The notes under the pieces were generated by a model, which was not told where the DNA came from, ran no database searches, and saw only the letters and a list, made by a program, of their open reading frames with translations. Below, one piece after another: positions 26,875 to 34,219 of a stretch of DNA of 48,224 nt. Both the position numbers and the translations under genes were made by a program. Every line of letters starts with the position of its first letter. Within the stretch, counting starts at the first letter, position 1. This DNA is from an uncultured Bacteroidales bacterium (GTDB lineage: Bacteria > Bacteroidota > Bacteroidia > Bacteroidales > UBA932): the NCBI GenBank assembly GCA_944326305.1, contig CALVDL010000023.1:1-48224 (forward strand), in the 5' to 3' direction.

Positions 26875-26900
26875 TATCAGTTCGACAAATTAATGTTTAA
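26875..26900 (-). repeat. 26-nt motif upstream of pheA
   Basis: A single copy of the motif (core CAGTTCGACAAATTAATG) lies 9 nt upstream of the pheA start. In reverse sense it contains TTAATTTG, one change from the TAnnTTTG -7 consensus, so it could act as promoter or operator. Confidence 0.55.
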
Positions 26901-27113
26901 TAATATTATCCTAAAAATCAATATTTTATCATTTATGACCGGAATCCCTGTCATCCCGGGTGTCCTTTTGTCATCCCGAGCATTTTTTTGTCATCCCGAG
27001 CGGAGCCGAGGGATCTGTCTATTCCTTCTACAGATTTCTCCACTCACTTTGTTCGGTCGAAATGACAAAAAAGTCCTGTCCGGTCGAAATGACAATTCCT
27101 GTCTGTTCACCCC
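26877..27113. repeat. about 240-bp direct repeat, right copy
   Basis: This is the second copy of the block at 23244-23492, in the same orientation and highly similar. It has the same order of AT-rich part, TGTCATCCCG units, CTTCTACAGATTTCTCCAC segment and CGGTCGAAATGACA units. The two copies enclose tyrA, the aminotransferase and pheA. Confidence 0.8.
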
Positions 27114-27153
27114 CAGTCACTTCGTGACAGCCTCTTGTTAAGGGGCCCCCCAT

Positions 27154-27276
27154 TCTGTGCATCAGGTCAGGTAAGATGCAAGGCGCCAAGGGTGAAGACA
27201 AGGGAGTTTACTTCCGTAAATGACCGAAGTCTGAATCCAGAAGGCAACGCCGCAGATTACTGTCATGATGCACAGA
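27154..27276. repeat. 123-bp element with perfect 11-bp terminal inverted repeats
   Basis: The ends are TCTGTGCATCA (27154-27164) and its exact complement TGATGCACAGA (27266-27276). The pairing continues inward with CAGGTAA / TTACTG. The middle has a small palindrome TTTACTTCCGTAAA. The layout is that of a small non-autonomous element or a long RNA hairpin. It encodes no credible protein. Confidence 0.7.
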
Positions 27277-27307
27277 AAAACGGGCTGCCCGGAAAACCGG
27301 ACAGCCC
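27276..27307 (-). terminator. terminator downstream of frr
   Basis: GGGCTG / CAGCCC and CCGG / CCGG pair around AAAA (27282-27307), followed in reverse sense by GTTTTT. It lies about 230 nt after the frr stop. Between it and frr (27308-27534) I see no gene or further repeat. Confidence 0.6.
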
Positions 27308-27534
27308 ATAAAACCTCATTATACGATACGCGACTTCCGGTCCATCACCTTACTGGGTAATAGAAATAATAAAAACCGAAAGCGTTAAATCGAAAATCCA
27401 TCATAGTGACAGCAAATCTAATAAAAATTTCTTTTGCTCCTATCGCTTAACAAAAATTTATCGGAATCAGCCCTCCTGCCTGTCATCCCCGCCTTGGTGA
27501 CAAGACTCGGCAGAGAGCCGGGCCGGAGTCCCGG

Positions 27535-28098
27535 TCAGACTGTCATGATGTCTTTCTCTTTCGCAGCGCAGAGCTCGTCCACTTTCTTTACATAAGCGTC
27601 CGTCTCCTTCTGTACATTCTGCTCGTAATCCTTCTGCACATCCTCTGGAAGTCCCTCCTTCTGGGCTTTTTTCAGGGCGTCTATTGCGTCCCTGCGTGCA
27701 TTCCTTATCACGATCTTGGCATTCTCCCCGGCTGTCTTAACCTTCTTAATGAGCTCCTTCCTCCTTTCCTCTGTAAGAGGGGGTACGGCACAGCGGATAT
27801 GTTCTCCGTTGTTCTGCGGGGTGAGGCCGATGTTGGCGTCCATTATGGCTTTCTCTATGACAGGGATCATCTTCTTCTCCCATGGCTGGATAAGGATGGT
27901 CTTGGCGTCAGGCGTTGTGACAGAAGCCACCTGAGGGACCGGGGTCTCAGTGCCATAATAGTCTACCATTATATTGTTGAATACAAGCGGATTGGCTTTT
28001 CCGGCACGATATGTCTTCAGGTCCTCTTCAAGGAATTTGACTGAATCTCCCATCTTGGCTTTTGCGCCGTCAAGGATTTCTTTTGCTTTGTCGATCAT
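27535..28098 (-). CDS. frr: ribosome recycling factor
   Basis: RRF splits post-termination ribosomes together with EF-G. The 187-residue protein matches the full family length, with the three-helix bundle domain and the conserved GKANPLVFNNIMVDYYGTETP, VTTPDAKTILIQPW and LTEERRKELIKKVK segments. It follows pyrH by 36 nt on the same strand, the usual bacterial pairing, and is the last gene of that unit. Confidence 0.97.
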   Translation of the reverse strand: MIDKAKEILDGAKAKMGDSVKFLEEDLKTYRAGKANPLVFNNIMVDYYGTETPVPQVASVTTPDAKTILIQPWEKKMIPVIEKAIMDANIGLTPQNNGEHIRCAVPPLTEERRKELIKKVKTAGENAKIVIRNARRDAIDALKKAQKEGLPEDVQKDYEQNVQKETDAYVKKVDELCAAKEKDIMTV

Positions 28099-28134
28099 GA
28101 TATAAATAATATGTTATATTGTTTACTGTTCTTC

Positions 28135-28845
28135 CTACACATGGACGAGAGTCCCCACTTTCTCCCCTTTGAGCAGGCGGAGCAGGTTTCCCTTGCAGTT
28201 CATGTCAAATACTATTATAGGCATATTCCCTTCACGGCACAGGGCGAAGGCAGTCTGGTCCATGACCTTCAGATGGTCCTCCATCGCCTTGTCGAATGTG
28301 AGCTCGTCATACTTGACCGCCGTCGGGTCCTTCTCCGGGTCCGCCGTATAAACGCCGTCCACTCTCGTGCCCTTCAGAAGAGCGTCCGCACCTATCTCAA
28401 GAGCCCTGAGGGCCGCCCCGGAATCGGTGGTGAAGAACGGGTTGCCGGTACCCCCTGCAAGAAGCGCCACCCCGCCTTTCTCCATCACGGCCACGGCGTC
28501 ATCCCTCATGTAATATCTTGCCACAGGCATCATAGGAGTAGCGGTAAACACCTCTGCAGGTATTCCTTCGGACCTGATGGCCATCGAAAGCCCCAGGGAG
28601 TTTATGACAGTGGCAAGCATGCCCATCCTGTCCCCTCCCACGCGGTCGAAACCCTTGCCGACCCCGGAAAGGCCTCTGAAAATATTTCCCCCGCCGATTA
28701 CTATAGACACCTGCAGGCCACCTCTGACGGCCTGCGCAATCTCTTGAGCATAAGCAGCGAGGACATCTTCACTTATCCCCTTGCCCGAAGGCCCGCCCAG
28801 ACTTTCCCCGCTGAGCTTGAGCAAAACTCTTCTGTACTGTCCCAT
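28135..28845 (-). CDS. pyrH: UMP kinase
   Basis: The 236-residue hexameric kinase converts UMP to UDP in pyrimidine synthesis. Motifs: LLKLSGESLGG, VIGGGNIFRG, GGDRMGMLATVINSL, and TGNPFFTTDSGAALRA near the phosphate site, then GADALLKGTRVDGVYTADP. It is followed by frr. A TTG / TACTTTTG promoter lies upstream at 28898-28928. Confidence 0.97.
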   Translation of the reverse strand: MGQYRRVLLKLSGESLGGPSGKGISEDVLAAYAQEIAQAVRGGLQVSIVIGGGNIFRGLSGVGKGFDRVGGDRMGMLATVINSLGLSMAIRSEGIPAEVFTATPMMPVARYYMRDDAVAVMEKGGVALLAGGTGNPFFTTDSGAALRALEIGADALLKGTRVDGVYTADPEKDPTAVKYDELTFDKAMEDHLKVMDQTAFALCREGNMPIIVFDMNCKGNLLRLLKGEKVGTLVHV

Positions 28846-28897
28846 TCCCGGAATATTTCAGGCTGATACTTTTATTTTCCTTGTGATTTTATCGAAA

Positions 28898-28928
28898 CAA
28901 AAGTATCGAATTATTATGAAACTTGCAA
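28898..28928 (-). promoter_or_regulatory. promoter of pyrH-frr
   Basis: Reverse-strand TACTTTTG (28905-28898) matches TAnnTTTG and is preceded after 20 nt by TTG (28928-28926). Confidence 0.6.
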
Positions 28929-28937
28929 GAAAGAGTA

Positions 28938-28945
28938 TATATTTG
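28938..28945 (+). promoter_or_regulatory. probable -7 element of sdhC
   Basis: TATATTTG lies 40 nt before the sdhC start. The matching -33 element is weak. It is divergent from the pyrH promoter within the same 140-nt spacer. Confidence 0.45.
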
Positions 28946-28985
28946 CACGGTGTTTTGCGTTATGATAATAAACTACAGATAAGAT

Positions 28986-29669
28986 ATGGCGAACATTTTC
29001 ACATCTTCAATCGGCAAGAAGCTCATAATGAGCATCAGCGGACTATTCCTCATTATCTTCCTCTTACTGCACATGACCATCAATCTGTTCTCAGTGATTG
29101 ACTCTGTCAATGGCACATTCGGATCACCGGACGGGCTTTTTGCTGCGGGATGCGAATTCATGTCACTGCCGATAGTGACTATAATGGTTCCTGTTCTTGC
29201 CTTCGGGTTCATTATCCACATCATCTATGCACTTATCCTGACCTTCAGCAACCTTAAGGCACGCGGCGGATACAGCCGCTATGCCGTAGCAAGCAAGGCA
29301 AAGACTGATTCCTGGGCATCGAAGAACATGATCGTACTCGGGATCATCATACTCGGAATCATAGCTTTCCACCTCACCCACTTCTGGTCTGACATGCAGC
29401 TCCAGGAATGGATGGGCAACCATGCCGAAGACCCTTATTTCCTTCTCACATCCACTTTCGGACACTGGTACAATGTAGTTATATACATTGTCTGGTTCGG
29501 GGCATTGTGGTTCCACCTCACCCACGGATTCTGGAGCGCTTTCCAGACCATAGGATGGGACAACAAGATCTGGCTCGGCAGACTCAAGGTTCTGGCTTAT
29601 ATTTTTGCAACTATCATATTCCTGGGCTTCACTACAGTGGCAATCAATTCATGCCTCGAGGCCTGCTGA
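28986..29669 (+). CDS. sdhC: succinate dehydrogenase/fumarate reductase cytochrome b subunit
   Basis: The 227-residue membrane protein has five hydrophobic segments with heme-ligand histidines in LLLHMTINLF, GFIIHIIYAL, IAFHLTHFW and LWFHLTHGFW, the di-heme b type used by Bacteroidota fumarate reductase/succinate dehydrogenase. It anchors the flavoprotein and iron-sulfur subunits and exchanges electrons with menaquinone. In this phylum sdhA and sdhB normally follow, but here a strong terminator (29693-29725) and then trpB follow. The subunit is therefore separated from its partners, or is a second copy. Confidence 0.92.
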   Translation: MANIFTSSIGKKLIMSISGLFLIIFLLLHMTINLFSVIDSVNGTFGSPDGLFAAGCEFMSLPIVTIMVPVLAFGFIIHIIYALILTFSNLKARGGYSRYAVASKAKTDSWASKNMIVLGIIILGIIAFHLTHFWSDMQLQEWMGNHAEDPYFLLTSTFGHWYNVVIYIVWFGALWFHLTHGFWSAFQTIGWDNKIWLGRLKVLAYIFATIIFLGFTTVAINSCLEAC

Positions 29670-29692
29670 TAAAGCAGAAAACAAAGAAACCT

Positions 29693-29725
29693 GCGGGCTG
29701 CCGGAAACGGCGGCCCGCTTTTTTT
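29693..29725 (+). terminator. strong terminator after sdhC
   Basis: An 11-bp GC-rich stem (29693-29703 with 29708-29718, one G-T pair) with a GAAA loop is followed by seven T. Confidence 0.9.
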
Positions 29726-29788
29726 ATAATTATCCAATAACCTTTTTATCAACTTTTCCCGGAAAACCAGGAGCAAAATCAAACCATC

Positions 29789-31087
29789 ATGAAACAGAAA
29801 AGATTTTTTCTGAGGGAAGACCAGATTCCCAGGCAGTGGTACAACATCCAGGCGGACATGCCTGTAAAACCCATGCCGATGCTGAATCAGGCCACAAGGC
29901 AGCCGGTAAAGGAAGAAGAACTTTATCCCATTTTTGCAAAAGAGCTCTGCAGGCAGGAGCTCGACACCGGACGCCGATGGTTTGACATCCCTGAAGAAGT
30001 CCTGGAGCAGTACAGATACTACAGGTCCACTCCGCTGGTACGGGCATACGGGCTCGAAAAGGCGCTGGACACCCCTGCACACATATATTTCAAGAACGAG
30101 AGTGTAAGCCCGGTGGGGTCACACAAGCTGAATTCTGCTCTTGCGCAGGCATATTACTGCAAGAAGGAGGGCGTGAAGAATGTCACTACCGAGACAGGTG
30201 CCGGGCAGTGGGGTACGGCTCTTTCATATGCCGCAAGGCTCTTCGGACTGGAGGCGGCGGTCTACCAGGTGAAGATAAGCTATGAGCAGAAGCCGTACAG
30301 GCGGAGCATGATGCAGGTGTTCGGAGCCCAGGTGACACCGTCACCGTCCATGTCCACAAGGGCGGGAAAGGACATACTCACCCGCACGCCGAATCACCAG
30401 GGGTCGCTCGGCACGGCGATTTCAGAGGCGGTGGAGCTGGCAAGGATGACACCCGACTGCAAATACACCCTCGGCTCCGTAATGAACCATGTGGCCCTGC
30501 ACCAGACCGTCATAGGACTGGAGGCCGAGATGCAGATGGAAATGGCCGGAGAATACCCCGATATGATAATAGCCTGCTTCGGAGGAGGGTCAAATTTCGG
30601 CGGCATTTCCTTCCCTTTCATGCGCCATGTCTTCTCCGGGGAGCGCAGGACCAGGTTCATCGCGGCAGAGCCGGAATCCTGTCCAAAGCTGACGCACGGG
30701 AAATTCGAGTATGACTTCGGGGACGAGGCCGGCTATACCCCGCTTCTTCCTATGTACACGCTCGGTCATGATTTCACCCCGGCGAACATTCATGCCGGAG
30801 GCCTGAGGTACCACGGGGCAGGGGTCATAGTCTCTCAGCTGCTGAAAGACGGGTACATGGAGGCAGTGGACATAGGACAGCACGAGTCGTTCCAGGCCGG
30901 CGTCCTGTTTGCCCGGAACGAGGGGATAATCCCTGCGCCGGAATCCTGCCACGCCATCGCGGCAACTGTACGCGAAGCCCTGAAATGCAGGGAAGCCGGG
31001 GAAAGCAAGGTCATTCTGTTCAACCTCTCCGGACACGGCCTGGTGGACATGTCGGCATACGACCAGTATCTTGCAGGAAACCTGTAA
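29789..31087 (+). CDS. tryptophan synthase beta-like protein, TrpB2 type
   Basis: The 432-residue PLP enzyme is longer than ordinary TrpB (about 400) and has the TrpB2 features: an N-terminal extension (IPRQWYNIQADMPVKPMPML), the PLP lysine in VGSHKLNSA, TETGAGQWGTALS, and the phosphate-binding loop CFGGGSNFGG. TrpB2 makes tryptophan from serine and indole, often without TrpA. No other trp gene is near, so a stand-alone indole salvage role fits. It is bounded by the sdhC terminator and a convergent aminopeptidase gene. Confidence 0.92.
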   Translation: MKQKRFFLREDQIPRQWYNIQADMPVKPMPMLNQATRQPVKEEELYPIFAKELCRQELDTGRRWFDIPEEVLEQYRYYRSTPLVRAYGLEKALDTPAHIYFKNESVSPVGSHKLNSALAQAYYCKKEGVKNVTTETGAGQWGTALSYAARLFGLEAAVYQVKISYEQKPYRRSMMQVFGAQVTPSPSMSTRAGKDILTRTPNHQGSLGTAISEAVELARMTPDCKYTLGSVMNHVALHQTVIGLEAEMQMEMAGEYPDMIIACFGGGSNFGGISFPFMRHVFSGERRTRFIAAEPESCPKLTHGKFEYDFGDEAGYTPLLPMYTLGHDFTPANIHAGGLRYHGAGVIVSQLLKDGYMEAVDIGQHESFQAGVLFARNEGIIPAPESCHAIAATVREALKCREAGESKVILFNLSGHGLVDMSAYDQYLAGNL

Positions 31088-31097
31088 AGCCAGGAAA

Positions 31098-31115
31098 CTG
31101 CCGACAACACGGCAG
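31098..31115. terminator. weak hairpin between convergent trpB2 and aminopeptidase genes
   Basis: CTGCCG and CGGCAG pair around ACAACA in the 29-nt gap between the stop codons. The T run is only three long on the reverse strand, so terminator function is uncertain. Confidence 0.35.
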
Positions 31116-31116
31116 G

Positions 31117-32940
31117 CTACAGCCGGACAGGCTCAGTCTTTTCTTTCAGCCAGGCCGCCACCTCAACAGGCAGCCTGGCTGAAAGCCGTTCATACACAGA
31201 TGAATTGTAACGGTTCAGCCACTCCGCCTCCTCGGATGAGAGCAGTTCCGGGACAATGGCTGAAGTGTCTATATGGCAGCATGTAAGCGTTTCGAAACCA
31301 AGCCATACGCCAAACTCGTTCGTCCCGGCCCGACGGCACAGAAGGATGTTCTCGTGCCTTACCCCATGCATACCTTCGCGGTATATGCCCGGCTCGTCGG
31401 ATGTCACCATCCCTGGAAGCAGGGGCTGGGGGTTGAAATTCTGCCTTATGTCCTGCGGGCCTTCATGCACGCAGAGATAAAATCCTACGCCGTGGCCTGT
31501 TCCGTGGCCGTAATTGCGCTTGCTGCCCCACAGGGCGTTCCTTGCCAGCACATCTATCTGGCAGCCGGCCGTCCCTTCCGGGAAAACGGCCATGGCAAGG
31601 GAGATCATCCCCTTGAGCACCAGGGTATAGTCTTCCTTTTCCAGGGGTGTGCATTCTCCCATAGGGACAGTCCTGGTGATGTCCGTGGTGCCGAAAATGT
31701 ACTGTCCCCCGGAATCCGTCAGGTACAGGCCCTCAGGACGGATCACAGATGAACCTGACGGAGAGGTGGTATAATGGGGAAGTGCGGCATTCGGCCCGTA
31801 GGCGGAGATGTTCGCGAAACTGTCTCCCCGGTAGCCCGGTATCCGCGAACGGAACCACGTCAGCTTTACAGACGCGTCCCACTCTGAGACTTCCTCCCCG
31901 GCCCCGACCGCCTTTTCAAGCCAGTACAGGAACTGCTCGAGGGCAAGACCGTCTTCGATATACGCATCCCTGAGATTTGCTATTTCGACATCATTCTTTA
32001 CTGATTTATAAAGAGATACAGGGGACGAACCGGCGGTGACACATCCTTTTCCCAGAACATTTACCAGCATCGTGTACGTACTGTAGTTCAAGGCTCCGGC
32101 GTCCACATATACGGAAAAACCCTCTTCGCGGCCGCCGATATAGACAGCCAGGCCGTCATAGTCCGTTATCTCCACCCCGTCTGCCCTCAGCTCGTTGAAA
32201 CTGTCCTCCGTATCAGCATCCATGGCCGCAATGTTTCCCTTGCCGGCAAACCATACTGCATCATCAAGTGTCACTAAAAGGTATGACATGACCACAGGAT
32301 TGTATTCTATGTCGCTGCCCCTTACATTCAGCACCCAGGCTATATCGTCCAGGGCTGAGAGCAGGATGGCGTCGTAGCCTTCCGCCATAAGGAACTTCCT
32401 GAGCCTTACCAACTTGCCGAGCCTTGACTCCCCTACGTCCTGCACATCAAGGGTAATGACGGGGCTGTGCGGTATCCACGGCCTGTCCTCCCACACCCTG
32501 TCGAGCATGTCAGGGACATCTACGATACGGAAATCCCGCTCCTGATGCGACAGGGCAAGCGCCTCCCTTATCCCGCGCACTTGCGCAATGCTCTGGCTCA
32601 ACCCGTCAAGCGCCACTGTATCCGCATGTGCCGCCACCCAGTCAGAAAGGCTGACGGCCCCCGGGACACGAGTCTTGTGCAGGGCTATGCCGCTGCCCTC
32701 CAGCTGGGATGCAGCCTGGATGAAATACCTGGAATCCGTCCAGAGCCCGGCATGGTCCATCGTAATGACCATATCCCCGGCCTCTCCTGTGAATCCCGAC
32801 AGCCACTCCACCTGTTTCCATCTCGGTGCAGGATATTCACTCCCGTGCGGGTCCGAACCTGAGACCACCACGGCATCCCACCCGTTCCGCTCCATCATCC
32901 GGCGGACGGCCTGAATTCTCGCAGAATGTATATTTTCCAT
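31117..32940 (-). CDS. aminopeptidase P family protein, long form (M24B)
   Basis: The 607-residue metallopeptidase removes N-terminal residues ahead of proline. It has two creatinase N-like domains (about 1-310) and a C-terminal pita-bread domain. Metal ligands are visible: Asp in LTDSGGQYIFGTTDITRTV, His in YGHGTGHGVGFYLCVHEGP, and Glu in TSDEPGIYREG and RHENILL. It differs from the shorter M24B gene at 38367. A TATATTTG (32980-32973) lies 32 nt upstream, with a tandem 26-nt motif just beyond it. Confidence 0.93.
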   Translation of the reverse strand: MENIHSARIQAVRRMMERNGWDAVVVSGSDPHGSEYPAPRWKQVEWLSGFTGEAGDMVITMDHAGLWTDSRYFIQAASQLEGSGIALHKTRVPGAVSLSDWVAAHADTVALDGLSQSIAQVRGIREALALSHQERDFRIVDVPDMLDRVWEDRPWIPHSPVITLDVQDVGESRLGKLVRLRKFLMAEGYDAILLSALDDIAWVLNVRGSDIEYNPVVMSYLLVTLDDAVWFAGKGNIAAMDADTEDSFNELRADGVEITDYDGLAVYIGGREEGFSVYVDAGALNYSTYTMLVNVLGKGCVTAGSSPVSLYKSVKNDVEIANLRDAYIEDGLALEQFLYWLEKAVGAGEEVSEWDASVKLTWFRSRIPGYRGDSFANISAYGPNAALPHYTTSPSGSSVIRPEGLYLTDSGGQYIFGTTDITRTVPMGECTPLEKEDYTLVLKGMISLAMAVFPEGTAGCQIDVLARNALWGSKRNYGHGTGHGVGFYLCVHEGPQDIRQNFNPQPLLPGMVTSDEPGIYREGMHGVRHENILLCRRAGTNEFGVWLGFETLTCCHIDTSAIVPELLSSEEAEWLNRYNSSVYERLSARLPVEVAAWLKEKTEPVRL

Positions 32941-32972
32941 AAGAAAGATCCTATCTGATTATGTCCTGTCGG

Positions 32973-32980
32973 CAAATATA
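32973..32980 (-). promoter_or_regulatory. probable -7 element of the long aminopeptidase P gene
   Basis: Reverse-strand TATATTTG lies 32 nt before the start codon. The expected -33 position falls inside the tandem motif at 32991-33042. Confidence 0.45.
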
Positions 32981-32990
32981 ATTATTTTAA

Positions 32991-33042
32991 CGTCTGTACG
33001 ATGAATAATGTTTTAACGTCAGTTCGACGAATTTACTTTTAA
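32991..33042 (-). repeat. tandem pair of the 26-nt motif upstream of the aminopeptidase P gene
   Basis: Two abutting copies (32991-33016, 33017-33042) match the motif found upstream of pheA and DAHP synthase. The second copy, with CGTCAGTTCGACGAATTT, is the closer match. The rest of the 303-nt gap to the next gene holds the promoter at 33105 and nothing else I can name. Confidence 0.6.
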
Positions 33043-33104
33043 TAGTATCGGGGGCTGTTTTGATTTTTCGGTACTTTGTTATACAAGGTATTAAAATTTT
33101 TGCA

Positions 33105-33112
33105 TATATTTG
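33105..33112 (+). promoter_or_regulatory. probable -7 element of the PspC-PadR-PspC operon
   Basis: TATATTTG followed by a leader of about 125 nt to the first start codon. A TTTG lies 26 nt upstream, longer than the usual spacing. Confidence 0.45.
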
Positions 33113-33243
33113 CAACACACGAGAACCTTGCACAGTCTAATATACGGATTATCGGAAGACCGGCAGCAGCTCCCGGACTGGGATGCAGGGCCGGACGAAT
33201 CCGGTAAAGGGACATAAATGATTAAACCATAAATACATAAAAA

Positions 33244-33813
33244 ATGAAAAAGACAGTAAACGTAGCTATCGGAAGTCGTAGTTTTATTTTGGATGAGGAT
33301 GCGTACAATGCATTGTCTTCATATCTTGACAGCTTCAAGGCCGGGGTAGGCGTTGCCGGCAGGGCCGAAGTCATGGACGAACTTGAGATGAGGATCGCCG
33401 ACCTGTTCAGGGAAAAACTCAACGGGAGGGAAGTGGTCGACATAGTGATTGTCCGTGACGTGATTTCCCAGCTCGGCATGCCCGACTGGCAGTCAGACGG
33501 CATCCCGGGAGGCGCACAGGCAGAAGAAGTACAGGCGGATACCCGTGCCCCGAGGAGGCTATACAGGGACCTGGACAGCAATATGCTGGGCGGGGTGTGC
33601 TCCGGTATCTCACTCTATTTCAATGTTGATGTGGTCCTGGTCCGCGTCCTGTTCGTCATAGCGCTTCTGTTCGGTACGGCCGGCTTCTGGATATACATAG
33701 TACTGTGGATAATCGCCCCCGCAGCCCGTACCGCTGCAGAGAAATGCGAAATGAGGGGAATTCCCGCCACGGCAGAGAACATCCGCAGATTTTCAGAGTC
33801 CAAAAGAAAATAA
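33244..33813 (+). CDS. PspC-domain membrane protein, short form
   Basis: The 189-residue protein has an N-terminal helical domain (about 1-85, with DELEMRIADLFREKL) resembling the HAAS-like domains that accompany PadR regulators, then a PspC domain (RRLYRDLDSNMLGGVCSGISLYFNVD and LVRVLFVIALLFGTAGFWIYIVLWIIAP) with two membrane spans. A short charged tail follows. It is the first gene of a three-gene operon, 13 nt ahead of the PadR gene. PspC-domain proteins in this group link envelope stress to regulation; the exact signal is not visible. Confidence 0.88.
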   Translation: MKKTVNVAIGSRSFILDEDAYNALSSYLDSFKAGVGVAGRAEVMDELEMRIADLFREKLNGREVVDIVIVRDVISQLGMPDWQSDGIPGGAQAEEVQADTRAPRRLYRDLDSNMLGGVCSGISLYFNVDVVLVRVLFVIALLFGTAGFWIYIVLWIIAPAARTAAEKCEMRGIPATAENIRRFSESKRK

Positions 33814-33826
33814 AACCGCAGAAGAC

Positions 33827-34201
33827 ATGGAGACAAATACTATAGTAGAGAACAGCCGCACCCAGATGCGGAGGGGCGTACTGGAATACAGCATCCTGCT
33901 GGTTCTGCGCTCCGGCGATGAATACGCATCGTCTATCATACAGAAGCTCAAGGACGTGGATATAATAGTGGTGGAAGGGACGCTCTATCCTCTCCTGATC
34001 AGGCTGAAGAACCTCGGAATGCTCAGCTACCGGTGGGAGGAATCACCGCAGGGTCCTCCACGCAAATACTATATGATCACAGACAAGGGACGGGAGCAGC
34101 TCTCGGAACTGGATGCCACATGGCAGGAGCTCGTGAAATCCGTAGAATCGATACGGAACGCCTCCCTGCTCCCTCCTGCCGGAGACACCAGCAACCTTTA
34201 A
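33827..34201 (+). CDS. PadR-family transcriptional regulator
   Basis: The 124-residue protein has the PadR winged helix: RRGVLEYSILLVLRSGDEYASSIIQKL, then VVEGTLYPLLIRLKNLGML and the wing YRWEESPQGPPRKYYMITDKG, ending in a short dimerisation helix. This is the small class of PadR regulators, which bind palindromic operators and often control their own operon. It lies between two PspC-domain genes, so those are its likely partners or targets. Confidence 0.93.
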   Translation: METNTIVENSRTQMRRGVLEYSILLVLRSGDEYASSIIQKLKDVDIIVVEGTLYPLLIRLKNLGMLSYRWEESPQGPPRKYYMITDKGREQLSELDATWQELVKSVESIRNASLLPPAGDTSNL

Positions 34202-34219
34202 AAACCAGCCTGTGCAACC

